DNA of 64,000 bases from Symsagittifera roscoffensis. Lineage: Eukaryota; Xenacoelomorpha; Acoela; Convolutidae. The stretch is from assembly GCF_963678635.1 (NCBI RefSeq), contig NC_087071.1, forward strand, positions 28,679,325 to 28,743,324, read 5' to 3'. A model generated the notes under the pieces. It was not told the DNA's origin, ran no database searches, and saw only the letters and a program-made list of their open reading frames with translations. Positions within the stretch are counted from its first letter, which is position 1. The number at the start of each line of letters is the position of its first letter. Shown here piece by piece: positions 11,301-22,996 of this stretch. The position numbers were made by a program, and so were the translations under genes.

Positions 11301-12199
11301 AAATTTGGTTTGTCAGTTTTCTGAAGAATTGGTTTTGTAGCACCGGAGGTGCGATTGACGCGCTAGTTTATATTGACATGTCATAGTCAATATCTACAAA
11401 ATTCCAAAACAATCAAATAAAAATAGATTTTAGTCCTGCCAAAAATCTTGGATTAGAATTCATTATAGTAGATAATATTGGATTTTTTCCTTTCTAAACC
11501 ATCGATTATAATCAAATTAAAATAAACTATTACTCATTAAGTTCTATTAAACTGGAATTTTTTTTGAGATTTTTTCGATAAACTCTGTTTTAAAGTTATC
11601 TCGTTGAATGTTCAGTTCCGTTGCTACCTAATTTTACTTTTTCGCAATTTTCTGCAATCCACCTTGAGTTCGATTTTTTAAATGTTTTCTTGACTTTTTC
11701 GATCATGGCAGTTGAAAACTTTATTTCTTTTTTTTTAAACCACAATCACCATTCGCCCAACACCCTTTCCCCCTCCCCACGTTCAGGTACCCCCCCACCG
11801 TCGACTTTTAAGTCACCCTCGTTCAAGATTACATGAATCAAGAGGGGACGAAGTGGGTTTTTGTAACTTCTGAGGAATCGGCTTTTAGTTTGATTCAGTT
11901 GTTCTTTTCTTAGCACTATTTTTCCAAATTAATTTAAGTTCTAAGTTTTCTGTAATTGATGGAACTTCTGAGCAAGTTAAAGAAGCAGCACTAGTTTTAC
12001 AAAAAATGAAAAAAAAATTGATTTTAATCAATTACTAATCGATTTTAATCTCTCTTTTTTAAATCAAATATAATCATTATAATACATTGTAATCAATTAT
12101 AATCTATTATTTTTACCCGATATTCTAATTCATTTGATTGGCAGAAAAATCGGTTATAATCAAATCTAATTGATTATAATCACTTTTGATTGCCCATTT
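11301..12199. other. AT-rich non-coding stretch with TTATAATC / AATCGATT motifs
   Basis: No gene is supported. The stretch from about 11430 to 12190 has many short, partly palindromic motifs such as AATCAATTATAATC. The same motif style returns at 19300-19420, 20030-20210, 20620-21000 and 21500-21600. Confidence 0.5.
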
Positions 12200-12615
12200 T
12201 GTCTTCGAACTTGCTGATGAAACTTCGTATCAAAAAATAAGGAAAACCGAAAGATAATTCGAGAGGTGACTCCACGTTAAACAAACTTCGAGGGCAAATG
12301 ATTTTTTTAGTTTGGGCTTGGTCATAATGATGGAAAACTTTAGAATGAAATAACTTTTTTTGAAAAGCGATTCACATGAAGCAATCTACTGGTACAAATT
12401 TTTAAAAAATTAGTTCTATTTGGATGTCTCAATTTATTAAAAAATTACTTTCTGTGATAGCCAGGTAAATTATTGTCAAAAAACTTTTGATGAAAAATTG
12501 TATAACTCCATATCAAAAAATAACAAGGAAAAACGAGAGACAAATCGTGAAGCGACTCCTTGTTAAATCAAGTTTAAGGGCGAATGCTTTTTAAAATTGG
12601 GCTTGGTCATAATGA
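12200..12615. repeat. Dispersed repeat, members 2 and 3 in tandem
   Basis: About 12200-12340 and 12450-12615 are two copies of the segment also seen at 7140-7290. Both end in 'gggcttggtcataatgatgg'. The sequence continues as related non-coding DNA up to the assembly gap. Confidence 0.65.
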
Positions 12616-12761
12616 TGGTAAACTTTAGAATGAAACAACTTTTTTTGAAAAGTGATGCACATGAAGCAATCTATCTACCAATCTACTGGTACAAATTGAA
12701 AAAAGAAATCAATTCTTTTTGGACGTCCCATTTTTTTAAAAAATTACTTCAACCCCATTCC

Positions 12762-12961
12762 NNNNNNNNNNNNNNNNNNNNNNNNNNNNNNNNNNNNNNN
12801 NNNNNNNNNNNNNNNNNNNNNNNNNNNNNNNNNNNNNNNNNNNNNNNNNNNNNNNNNNNNNNNNNNNNNNNNNNNNNNNNNNNNNNNNNNNNNNNNNNNN
12901 NNNNNNNNNNNNNNNNNNNNNNNNNNNNNNNNNNNNNNNNNNNNNNNNNNNNNNNNNNNNN
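12762..12961. other. Assembly gap (200 N)
   Basis: A run of exactly 200 undetermined bases, a conventional scaffold gap size. The true distance is therefore unknown, and the spacing between the two gene copies is provisional. The open frame that appears to run into it is not a gene. Confidence 0.99.
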
Positions 12962-13258
12962 TGGTTGATTTATAATATCATTCGTAATTTATATTATTGT
13001 GATTTATACTATCATATGATATTATAATTTCATATCGTTAAGTCAGAAACAACCTGACCGAAAAGATCGTCATTTACCTATCGAGTAGATCAATCTACTT
13101 GCAATAATTACATGCAATTTTGGAACATAGCATCCAAAATTGTAAAAAAAAAGGAGATCATTTCTAATTTCCCCTTGTTAATTACCTACCATTTTTTTTT
13201 CATTTTGGGTTTATTAGATTGTAATTGTATTTAAAAACTGTTTTCAACAGCTGCTCTA
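12962..13258. other. AT-rich DNA after the gap, no gene
   Basis: Simple AT-rich sequence with repeated 'tataatat' and 'atcatatg' motifs. Nothing codes here. Homology to copy A starts just after, near 13259. Confidence 0.6.
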
Positions 13259-13952
13259 TTCTAAAAAAAGCTGTATGTCAAATCAAACCCGTCATACACC
13301 AAAACTTTAATTATAAAAGTATTACGAAGCCAGACTATTTTTAAAAAATTGTTTGCGGATTTCGCGATAAGATGAAAATTTTGTCGTAGAATCCGCAGCA
13401 ACGCTTTTTGATAGATTTGCTGTTGTCTAAAAACAAAAGGCTAAAACATAAATCAGCAAAAATTAAAACATGTATTATAAATAGGAATCTATTAGCAACT
13501 AGTAAATATATGTAGGGTTATTTTTTCGCAGAATCCGTATTTTGTTAGCAGAATCCACACTTTGAAATCTATCATTATCAGACTAAAAGTTAGACTTTTA
13601 GATCCGCTATGGTCAGCAAATATTGACATGATTTGTGCATAGGGTGAAATAACGTTACCCAGTCCAAATAAAATACAAAAAATTCACTAGAAACTCTAAA
13701 CAATCATGAGCTCAAACTTATTTCTGATGAAGAAGTGATCAGTTGTACTTTATAAGCTGGCATTAAAAAGCACTGAAGTTTTTTCAGAAGAAAAATACAT
13801 ATAGTTATTATCCAATAATCCAGTTGAAATAATCCAGTGTTTCATAACTGTTACATACACTGGAAATATGTTTCGTCCCAAACTCAAATATGATACCAAA
13901 TATTTCACAACTAAAATTGTTTTTGGATGCTATGGCTATTTAAAGCAGAGAG

Positions 13953-16900
13953 ATGTCTTTCGAAAACAAAGAAGAATTTAAAGAATACGCGAGAGGTTTG
14001 TTTGAAAAACATTGTGTCGACACAGAAAAACCTCAATTTTTCCCAGATTTTGAAGTCCCAGATTTTTCACAAGTCCCTATGGGTTTGAATAGTTACGAAC
14101 CAAATGAAGTTGACGCTAACTGGGACGTGTATCGTTCTCTGAAAACTCTGAGTAGCCCGGAAATAGTTTTGCATCGTGTCACTTTCAATCATAACCAGTT
14201 CCATATATGGGACGAAAATTACAACCCAGAAGTTTGCGCTAACTCCGAGAAAATCCCAAATTGTTCCATCGATCATCGATTAACTGAAATAAACCGAACT
14301 GATTTTGTTATATTTGGATTTGATTATGTTGTTTTAATCAATGTTTGTCCGAGGAGTTTTGACGAAGATGAAAACATTGAGCCAGACGACATAAAAAACA
14401 GAATATCAAGTCTTAGAAAAATGCAAGAATTGATTGTTAATGTTTCACGAGCAAGCTCAACTACAAGGCCCTACAAGGTTTTCAAATTTATTGCTTTTCC
14501 CAATTCAGATATGGGGCCTTTGAAGCTCAGCCAATTACATAACAGCGAAAACATTGTCAGTATAACAGAAGATGATTTATTGGATTTCGAGCTATGGTTG
14601 GAAGTAATCATCCACAATCCGGAAGCGTATTCAGCGGAATCATTCCTGGGTAACATTAACTTAATTCAGGAAACTCTGTTTGCACTCTGGCACAATGAAA
14701 GATTTGCATTGTCTTCCCAATGGAATACAATGACTGTAATTGCTGATGAATGTGCCTCCAATAAAACTTTCGTACTAGCGTATGAAATATTCAAGAAGGA
14801 AGTCTTTGAGAAAACTTTGGACTTTGATAGCTTAATAAGTGATTTACAAAAATGTAACCAACAGTTTTTGAAAAAAATAATGGAGGACGTTTCAATGTTC
14901 GATGATCTCCTTGTTGATTTTTGCTTAAATCTTTTTGATGTTTACGGTTACAAACTCTTGGAAAAACTGATTTTGCCGATTGTAGCTTCTCTTTTGAACA
15001 TTAATTTTTTCAAATCGAGAAAAGTGTTAAAAAGCAGCAAAGATTACTTTGAACTGGGCAGTTATCTCATAAGTTCGTTTGTTTCGAATGATGACAACTT
15101 TGCCCAAATGTTTCCAGCGTGTCCTAACCAGGTCTACATTGATATTCCGAAAGACACTGATCAAGAGTCCCCCTGCAAGAAAGAAAAAGGGGACTTGAAA
15201 AAACAACAAGACTACGACGCTGAAGTTCGAGTTTACCGAGCCCTTGAGCTGATTAATAGTGAAAAGATTGTCGTTTTGCACTGTCTTCGATACTCGCATC
15301 ATCAGTACAGAATGTGGATGTCTGATCACAATGCCAAAGACTGTGCGAGCTGTAAGTCAAAAAAACTCTTACATTCTGATGAAGGCGAACATGACTTTGT
15401 AGTTCTTGGAGCAGACTATATTATCATCATCGAGGTGAAAAACTCAGAAACAAACGCTTCAAACAGTTTATCATTGGCAAAAGAACAACTTGGAAAAATA
15501 ACTAAACTAATTGAAGGAATTTCCAAGAAATCAATTCAATCACACAACGCAAATGAATTGCTGACAAACGCAACTGCAACGAATTTCGAGCAAACTGTCA
15601 GTTCTGCTTCAATTGGTATTAAGTCAGAGATAGCCAATAAAAGGCAGACTGTTATTTGTGCGGGTTCCTTAGATGGACCATCCGATGACAACGATCTTTT
15701 GGATCAAGAGATGGAGTTGGATAATCGAATAATTCAATCATCTGAAGAAACACAAGAAAACGTGTTGACTGAAAATAATGAAAATAATTCCACAGACCTT
15801 TCGGAAGAAATAAACCTTTCAGAGACAGAAACTTTCAAAATAGTGCGCTGCGTAGCATTTCTCGGAATTGCAAACCATTCTACTTCAGACTTGACTACTA
15901 TTGAAAACGAAGCAAACATAATAACAGGCAGTGATTTGAATTGTTTTTCAGGTTGGTGGGAAGAAAATATAACTCATCTAAGAACTGGAACGTATGTTGA
16001 ATGCCAAGGGAATTTTGAACTCGTGAAACGAGCTTTGCTGGCTCTATGGGCATCAAATGATCAAGTTCTTGACGCATCGAAACTTGGATTGGCAAAAACA
16101 ATAGTCGCAACCGATAAAAAACTTCGCGAAAGTGACATCACGTTCATTAGGAAGAAAGAATACCTAAACAACCCTGATATTAAACCAACTACTGGTATTG
16201 AATCGGCAAAACTTAATGATCAAAATATTTTTAGTGATATTCTCAAGATAAATTTTATCACGGAGGAACAAAATGAAGTTTTTTTGAAAAAATCTCAAAA
16301 ACTGATTATCACTGGGTGCACTGGTTCTGGAAAAAGTTTGATGTTGCTTGCTCGAATGTTGCATGAAAAGCTTACAAAACTTGAGCTGCCGATGATCCTT
16401 CTTGTGTTCAACGAAATTAAACTGTTCGAGTATCAAAATCTATTCAAAAAAGCAGGAATAGATTGCACGGATGTGTCGGAAGCTGATTTCAACCAATACT
16501 TGTGGCGGAACACAGTCGGGGTTATCCACTGCAGCACCGACCCTGATGATACAAAACTTCAACAACTCCTTCAAAACTTAGATAAGAAAGTGCATCTTTA
16601 TGTCGATGATGCCCATGCCTCAAACGTAGACTTCATGCAGTTTAGCCATGTCTGCATAACTCTTGATTTCAATCAATCTCTTCTCTCACGAGATCAACAT
16701 AATAGTTTTGGCCCTTTAAACAACTATGATATAATTTCTTTGACCCACAACTACCGCAGCACATGGAACTTGGTATCAAACTTGGCAAGATTGTCGAAAG
16801 CAATTGAAGCAAAAGAAGAAACTCAGCGTCATTTTTTGGAATTTTCACCCGTAATATCCAATTTCGTGTTGTCCCACCATCCTAGCCATGGTCATTTGAT

Positions 16901-17432
16901 TCATGGCCCACAAAACGTTATCAATGTCGTGCATTTTGATAGCTTTTGTTTCAGCGAGTCGACTTTGACTCGACTTCTCGCTTTATATTGCCAAAAAGTT
17001 TTTCAATTGTTTCCTTTGGTGGACGAAAAATCCTTCACTGGTAGATTATTTCTAATTGATCAAAGCAACACCTCAGAGTTTCAAACTTTGTTTGACTCTG
17101 CTTCAAAATCACCTCTTGGTCAGCTGTTAGGTCTAAGCTCTGTCAAGTCGAGCTCCCATGACATCTTTTCCACGGAGTTCACTGCATGCTTTATCCTTTT
17201 AAATGGCTGCAGCCTTGATACACGCAATCTTAGGCTGCTATTCAATGCCATGTCCAGAGCAAGAGCTTATTGTGAAATCTTTCTGTTGGTAGAAGAAAAT
17301 GATAAACACGAACTTGAAGGATTTTTGGGCATCTTCAAAGGGATGAAAATACAGCATGTATATGCGCCAGAGGAAGCGGAAGAGGAGGAGAATGGCGTTT
17401 TCAACCTACTTCAAGAAATCCCTTTGGATTAG
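13953..17432 (+). CDS. NERD-like nuclease / UvrD-type SF1 helicase protein, paralogue B (1159 aa)
   Basis: Intronless and intact. The start is the first ATG after an in-frame TAA at 13941. Domain order matches paralogue A. An N-terminal NERD-like domain has lost E-x-K (reads LINVCP). A second NERD domain keeps EHD and E494-V-K496. A linker of about 100-120 residues, shorter than in A, sits before the strand FKIVRCVAF. The helicase core has GSGKS 791-795, DDAHA 885-889, LDFNQSL, NYRST 933-937 and SRAR 1101-1104. The Walker B acid after the first D is D rather than the usual E, as in A. Maintenance of both long frames suggests selection. Defence, repair and mobile-element origin are all possible roles. 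Confidence 0.86.
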   Translation: MSFENKEEFKEYARGLFEKHCVDTEKPQFFPDFEVPDFSQVPMGLNSYEPNEVDANWDVYRSLKTLSSPEIVLHRVTFNHNQFHIWDENYNPEVCANSEKIPNCSIDHRLTEINRTDFVIFGFDYVVLINVCPRSFDEDENIEPDDIKNRISSLRKMQELIVNVSRASSTTRPYKVFKFIAFPNSDMGPLKLSQLHNSENIVSITEDDLLDFELWLEVIIHNPEAYSAESFLGNINLIQETLFALWHNERFALSSQWNTMTVIADECASNKTFVLAYEIFKKEVFEKTLDFDSLISDLQKCNQQFLKKIMEDVSMFDDLLVDFCLNLFDVYGYKLLEKLILPIVASLLNINFFKSRKVLKSSKDYFELGSYLISSFVSNDDNFAQMFPACPNQVYIDIPKDTDQESPCKKEKGDLKKQQDYDAEVRVYRALELINSEKIVVLHCLRYSHHQYRMWMSDHNAKDCASCKSKKLLHSDEGEHDFVVLGADYIIIIEVKNSETNASNSLSLAKEQLGKITKLIEGISKKSIQSHNANELLTNATATNFEQTVSSASIGIKSEIANKRQTVICAGSLDGPSDDNDLLDQEMELDNRIIQSSEETQENVLTENNENNSTDLSEEINLSETETFKIVRCVAFLGIANHSTSDLTTIENEANIITGSDLNCFSGWWEENITHLRTGTYVECQGNFELVKRALLALWASNDQVLDASKLGLAKTIVATDKKLRESDITFIRKKEYLNNPDIKPTTGIESAKLNDQNIFSDILKINFITEEQNEVFLKKSQKLIITGCTGSGKSLMLLARMLHEKLTKLELPMILLVFNEIKLFEYQNLFKKAGIDCTDVSEADFNQYLWRNTVGVIHCSTDPDDTKLQQLLQNLDKKVHLYVDDAHASNVDFMQFSHVCITLDFNQSLLSRDQHNSFGPLNNYDIISLTHNYRSTWNLVSNLARLSKAIEAKEETQRHFLEFSPVISNFVLSHHPSHGHLIHGPQNVINVVHFDSFCFSESTLTRLLALYCQKVFQLFPLVDEKSFTGRLFLIDQSNTSEFQTLFDSASKSPLGQLLGLSSVKSSSHDIFSTEFTACFILLNGCSLDTRNLRLLFNAMSRARAYCEIFLLVEENDKHELEGFLGIFKGMKIQHVYAPEEAEEEENGVFNLLQEIPLD

Positions 17433-18939
17433 TTTCTTGCTTTATTAAGACATTGAGTTCAGCTCATAAATCATTTCGTAGCTTTTACTTGTCATTGTTT
17501 GTTCTGTTATAAACAGCCAATTTATTTGAGGTAAAAACACCATCATTTTTATATGCTGCTAGAGTTATAGAACTAACAAGTATGTAACCTTATGTCAATT
17601 AAAACCTAATTTAATGCATGGCTGTAGATAAAATATCTATAAGAATTCACATTGTAAATAGTCTTTTTCGGCTGTAACCGCCCCCTCCCCCCAAGATAAA
17701 GGACGAACAAAGAGAACATTTGTTATGCAAAATTGGATCGATATTGGGAAAACGAACAAAATATTCTATTACGCAGGCAAAACCTAAACTTTATACAGTT
17801 TTTCTTAATTCGGACAGTTTTTCCAATCATAAAAACATACCCAATATCACCTCAAATGAATCGTACCTTTTTTCTTTAGCAATTTTCTAGCTTCGAAGTT
17901 TTTAACATGGGCTGCCCCCTTAAAATAAGTACATATTGGCTCCAAAAGCAACTTTAGAAAATTTTTTGGGTTCGTCAGCCAAAATTGGATATCTGAAAAT
18001 AGTTCGAAGGAGGGGTCCTTTGGGGTCGGTAAGGGGTCGATTCCTTGATGTAGGGGAGGGAGGCGTCCGCCCCCCATTCCCCGCCCCTAAATCCGCCCCT
18101 GGCGCTGCGCATTAGCCCCTATAACTTACTCAACTAAAGTTGAGATCATTTCTTTTCCACGCTCTTAAGCCCTGAATGTTCCGACTGCCTGAAAGGTTTA
18201 TGGAGCAGTAATATCATAAAAAAATTAAATGATATGAAAATAAATAAAATGAATTTTTTGTTTTCTAAAATTTGCAGTTTTTCATGAAAATCATCCCCCC
18301 ACACGCCATATAAAGTACAAAAAAATAGATTTCGTTCCTTGTAACAAATCAATTATGGCAAATAAGCTTCGTTCAACCAATTTGGAACGATTTATAAGAC
18401 GGATTAAATCTCCGCTTAAGCGTTAGTAGCGCAAAATATATCGCGCGTTAATTGTCCCAAATTGGTCAAAATGGCAATATTTAAACCCTCATAACTTTAC
18501 GAAAAAAGATCACAGGTGAAGTATCTTTTCAAATTTAAGCTCAAGACAACAATACCTTTTGAATGATATGAAAAATTCCGTCAAAAATGGCTAGTTAAAA
18601 AGTCGAAATTTGTCTGAAGAAAAAAAACCAACACCACAACACAAATATTCTGTTACTTACGTATCGAAAGTCGGAAAAATACAAATCCCTTTTTCACAAA
18701 ACAGTTGCTTATGACTAATTCTTCTCGGGAAAATTTTCTGAAAAAACATTCTCTAATAAAAAACTTTGTTTCGAATTGTATTAGAATTTTTAATGGGATC
18801 ATCTGGCTTTCTTCAACTTTTGATTAAAAACGAATTGCATAGAGTATGGTAAACGTTAATTATTTGATATTTAAATTGAATGTTTTTTGCTAAGTGGTTT
18901 GAAAATTTTTCTGGGAAAGAAAAGCGTGATTATAATCAA
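17433..18939. repeat. Non-coding 3' flank of paralogue B with an insertion
   Basis: Collinear with the flank of copy A except for an insertion at about 17905-18108. That insert is GC-richer, has runs of C and ends in 'aaatccgcccctg', the reverse complement of a common hAT-type terminus (CAGGGGCGGATTT). Part of it resembles 25125-25275. No coding sequence is supported. Confidence 0.6.
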
Positions 18940-19095
18940 AAACTTTGAAAAATTTTGGTATAACTTCATATCAAATTATAAAAATGGAAATCCCAGAGAC
19001 AATTCGCGAGTGGATTCCTGTTTGAACAAACCTTGAAAGTTAAAGATTTTTAAATTTCTGTTTGAGTGATAATGATAGAAAAATCTTAGAATGGA
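18940..19095. repeat. Dispersed repeat, member 4
   Basis: Diverged copy of 7140-7290, in the same relative place at the end of block B. It shows 'agacaattcgcgagtgg' in place of 'agataattcgaaaggtg'. Confidence 0.55.
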
Positions 19096-20198
19096 GAAAA
19101 TTTTGGACTTCTCAATCAATTTTCTTCAAAATCATTCGACATGCAGCAACTTGCAACAATTTCTGCCAATCTCAATTGAGTAATGCAGAGAATTTGCATG
19201 ATATTTCCCGAAAATTCTATCAGTACAGCCAACTCAAACTCTAAGCATACTCACTCTCTCGAGCGCTTATGGATCATAATCATTTATATTGTCATGTCAT
19301 AGTCAGTAGCCACAAAGTTACATAATAATCTATTAAAAATGGATTATAGTCATATTATTTTTTCATGTCAATATAATCCATTAAAACCGATAATATTCAG
19401 TTATAGTAGAGCTTAGAGTTTTTTGAGATTTTATTGATCATCACAATAACTGAAGAAAGTCAAAACTGTCGGTTTATCTAGCTAGAATAGAATTTTAATT
19501 ATTCTGATAGTGTTTGGACATAAGCTATACCCAAGGTTGCATTAGGAGTCAGATTTTTTTTTTCATATTTGTTGTTATTATTATAACGGTAGTGCATTAA
19601 ATCGAATGTTTAATGTCTTCCGGCGTCCAATTTCAAGCTTAGTTTGTCCAATTTATCTTCGAGGTGCATCTAAACTGCTTATAATTTACGTTTTCTGTAG
19701 ACGTTGGTTCCTATGAAAAATGAGAAAAAATGTTTTTAAAGTTTTCAATTCATTTCAATTCAGTTTCATAAGTTTTTTTTCACTTCCCCTTCAGAGTTGT
19801 TTTGTGATGCACACTATAAGCTTTAAAACATCAGTAAAGTGATTTAATTTCATGATTGAAGATTTATTTTTCATCTACCGCTGAAACTTTTCCACTAATT
19901 TGAAAAGATCTCTATGAAACTTTTGTTTCGTGGTAAAACTTTATGTTCAGATGAACCAAAGTGTTCAAGAGATCTCTCTTTCAGAGATTTTGTTAGAAGA
20001 AATAATTCAAATTTTGTCGAAGTTTGAGCGATTGTAATTGATTATAGACATGAAAAATTTTGGCAAATTAAGCGATTGTAATTGATTATAGTTCATTTTA
20101 ATGGGCTTGTGTAAAAACTTTAAACAGTTATAATCGATTACATGAGATGAGATTATAAAATTTTTTTGAAAATATCACGATAAAAATCAATTATAAAT
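19096..20198. other. AT-rich non-coding stretch
   Basis: No gene is supported. It contains clusters of TTATAATC/GATTATAA motifs (19320-19420, 20030-20180) and otherwise low-complexity AT-rich DNA. Confidence 0.5.
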
Positions 20199-20207
20199 CC
20201 TTTAAAC

Positions 20208-20595
20208 GACGCACAGAAAATTCGGCCGAAGACAATTTAGCCAATTTAAAATTCGGACAATTCAGCCAGAATTATACAGACAATTCGGCCAAAGACAATT
20301 CAGTCAATTTTACCAAACGCTAGATTCTAAAGAAAAAAATTGGAATTGGAGTTATTTCTCGGTTTAAGGTGGCCGGAGGAAAGCTACGAGCGCGTGGCCG
20401 CTTCGCGGCGATAGCCGGCTCTAAATTTCGTATAGAGTCCTACCCTCTGTTGGCAAGCTCGCAACACGTTGGTGCGACTGCGGCGGTCACTATTTTTGGC
20501 TCAATTGTCTTTGGCTGAATTGTCTGCATACTTTTGGCTGAATTGTCTGAATTTCAAATTGGCTGAATTGTCTTTGGCCGAATTGTCTGGACGCG
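20208..20595. mobile_element. 388 bp inverted-repeat (foldback/MITE-like) element
   Basis: Both ends are ~110 bp inverted repeats built from a 12 bp word (ACAATTCAGCCA and variants): left arm about 20208-20325, right arm about 20490-20595. The flanks are identical 9 bp duplications, CCTTTAAAC at 20199-20207 and 20596-20604, which supports a real insertion. The inner core (about 20370-20490) is GC-rich and unlike its surroundings, with no coding frame. A 9 bp duplication fits Mutator-like elements; an 8 bp reading would fit hAT. Confidence 0.8.
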
Positions 20596-20604
20596 CCTTT
20601 AAAC

Positions 20605-22028
20605 ACCCAGTTTTGGTAATTATAGTCAAATATAGTTGTCAAAAAATCATCATAATGATCCATTATAATCAAATACTTTCGCCTAAACTTGAATGCGGGT
20701 TCGCGCTCCTGAGTATAATGGATATTAATCAATTATAATGGGTTTTCTAGACAATATAAATCAATCTCCTTTGGTTACGGATTTCAAACATAGAACGTGA
20801 AATCAAACCAGTATTATCCCCCACTATAATTAATTGTTATTGTGGAAAAAAATCCATTGTAAGCTATCATACCTGATTATAATCCAATTTTTAACGCACT
20901 GAAATCAATTATTTTGTCAGTTTAATACATTTTTATTTGGTTATATTTAAAAAAAAATCAATTCTAATTCCTTTTAATTGATTATAATCCATTATTTAAG
21001 CACAAAATTTGAAGAACTACTATGCCGTTTCTTAAGAGTTATAACACCCAAAAAAGGTAAAAATTCAATTAACGTCAACCATACACCCTCAGTTAACACC
21101 TTACTTACTCACCCTACCTAGCCCCAGAAAAAATTGTGAGCCCCACCCAATCCCCCAGCTCTCACCTGCGCTCGCGAACGTGGTCGAAGGGGGTAAACTA
21201 GGGACTGGATGGTTTGAAGTTTGAACTGGGGGAGCTGTAGCAATAGAGCCGGAGTTAACGTACAGTAAACCCTCCCCCCGCCGTCAACCATTAACCATTA
21301 ACTTGAACGTAAGGGGGGGGGCTGGGCAAATAAGGATTGTGGTAACAAAAATTTAAAAAATAATAAACTGCTAGCCATGAACTGAGAAATATAAATCAAA
21401 TAAAATGTGAAAAGTAAAAATTATGAAAGGCATACCAAGCAGAGTGCATTGAACAAAAAAGGAGATAAATTTAAACCAATTTTGTATATTTTTAATCATT
21501 AGTCTCACAAAAAATCATAATAATCGATTAGAATCTATAAAAATGGACTATTTTGACATTAAAATTTTTTAATGGATTTTAATCGGTGGTTATCAGGCGC
21601 GTATCTAGAAGTTTATTTTTCTCGAAAAAGACCGGTTTGAAAGCTTTCAGTTTTAGTTTAATTTTGAGCAAAAACAAAAAAAAAGCGAGAAACCTATTGC
21701 AAAAAATAAACCGTGAAACTTTTACGCAGACCCTGAAAACTTTGTTTTGCTTCGGAAGAATAAGCCTTCCAAAATTTTAGGTGACATCTTCAAAATTGTC
21801 AAAATGATATATGTTTTTTTTTCTAGTTTTGCTTTCTCAGAGAAAACTTGACCAATAGGCCTACTTTACTAGGATTCTCGAACTTGCCGAAAATTTAGAA
21901 TTTCGCTCAAAAACTTTCATCACACCACGCACAAACTCCAAAATTAAATTTAAAAAAAGATAATTTTTGTAGCAACCGGCTATCTTTGCTATAATTCAAA
22001 ATTAATCATTCTCAATTTTAATTTTCAG
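20605..22028. other. Non-coding DNA upstream of the first visible LIM exon
   Basis: AT-rich with more TTATAATC motifs (20620-21000, 21500-21600), plus a C/G-run stretch near 21060-21330. I see no convincing exon. Part of this is probably intron, because the LIM exon at 22029 starts with a split codon. Confidence 0.5.
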
Positions 22029-22105
22029 CTCAGAAATTGAAGATCGAACAGGAGCTGAAAGATAAACTTGAAGAGGAAGTGAAAGACTGCTTCGTATGCG
22101 AACAG
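22029..22105 (+). CDS. LIM-domain protein, internal exon (first one seen)
   Basis: Bounded by TTTTCAG| and |GTAATA. It begins two bases into a codon, so at least one earlier exon exists outside what I can identify. It encodes a Lys/Glu-rich helix leading into CFVCEQ, the first Cys pair of LIM domain 1. All following exons continue the frame exactly. Confidence 0.8.
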
Positions 22106-22310
22106 GTAATAACTGTAATTCAGAAGTATATTAAATATTGAATTGATTGTTTTTGGAGCAAAATATACTACCATTAATGCTGTCGCAGTGTTAAATGAAT
22201 ATGCATGGTTATAGAATCAATACTTGAAATTATCTTCAGTCTTTATTGAAACTTTATCTCAAATATAGTGAATTTTTTTTGAATAAACGTTTTTTTAACA
22301 AGCTGGTAAT

Positions 22311-22850
22311 CCGGGTTGACAAAAAATGCTTATCGTACAATTTTCGTTTATGGAAAAAAATGCTTGCCGTACAATTTCGTAGAATTCCTTAGATTAAAAA
22401 AACAGTACGATAATAGCACGACAAGTGTTTTTCCATTAATGAAATTGTACGACAAGCTTTTTTTTCCATCAATGGAATTGTACGATAAGCAATGTTTCCA
22501 TTAAGGGAAATGTATGACTCAATCGTAAGACAAACGACGTAAATAAGTTTAAAATACCATAAACATTATTTCTAAGACTAGTTTGAAAGTTTTATTTTGG
22601 TGAAAAAAAAAGCTTATATTATGATATTTTCAATAATGGAAATTGTACAAAAACTATTTTTTCTCCCGATTTTTTTTGTGTGAAGAATCTCATTCTTAAC
22701 AATAAACGACGTAACTAAGCTTAAAAAACCTAGAAACTGTTTCTAGGACTTTTGAAAACTTTAATTTCCGTCGAAAAAATGCTTATAATAAAATTTTCGT
22801 GAATGGAAACTGTACGATAAGCATTTTCGGTCTATGGAGGTCAACCCGGG
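22311..22850. mobile_element. TIR element, CCCGGGTTGACC family, copy 1
   Basis: The left end 'ccgggttgac' and right end 'gtcaacccggg' are inverted, and both continue into 'atgcttatcgtaca' motifs. Internally the word 'ttgtacgataagc' recurs in both orientations. There is no transposase frame. It lies in an intron of the LIM gene. The flanking TA duplication is not clear for this copy. Confidence 0.75.
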
Positions 22851-22903
22851 AACTTGAGTTCAATTTTTTTTCAGTTTTTCAAGTACTTTCAAACTTCTTT
22901 TAG

Positions 22904-22996
22904 CCAGTGTCTGGGACTTACTACACATGTGGAGAGTGGCAATACCACGAGAAGTGCATCACGTGCTCATCTTGTGGGAAAAAAGACAGAGACCAG
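22904..22996 (+). CDS. LIM-domain protein, exon with the middle of LIM domain 1
   Basis: The acceptor is CTTTTAG|. It encodes the H-x2-C-x2-C-x2-C block (HEKCITCSSC) in frame with the previous exon. No GT dinucleotide exists between 22997 and the in-frame TAG at 23051, so the donor is most simply CAG|GCACG at 22996/22997 (a GC-AG intron). This keeps phase 0 into the next exon. Without splicing there, the protein would stop in LIM domain 1. Confidence 0.7.

Larger units (their letters stand above)
13259..19110. repeat. Segmental duplication, copy B
   Basis: The counterpart of 1-7260: same order of 5' flank, NERD-helicase gene, 3' flank and terminal dispersed repeat. The 5' flank 13259-13952 has no supported coding sequence. 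It carries several 'agaatcc' motifs (near 13390-13560) like those clustered in the LIM intron. In the 3' flank, only one copy each of the segments duplicated in block A is present. Confidence 0.85.

Noticed and set aside
12597-12968. Open frame running into the N gap
   Set aside because: Most of it is undetermined bases, and the readable part is dispersed repeat.
20469-20738. Open frames on both strands with 'LAEL/QFSQ' repeats
   Set aside because: They are translations of the 12-base word in the inverted-repeat element, not proteins.
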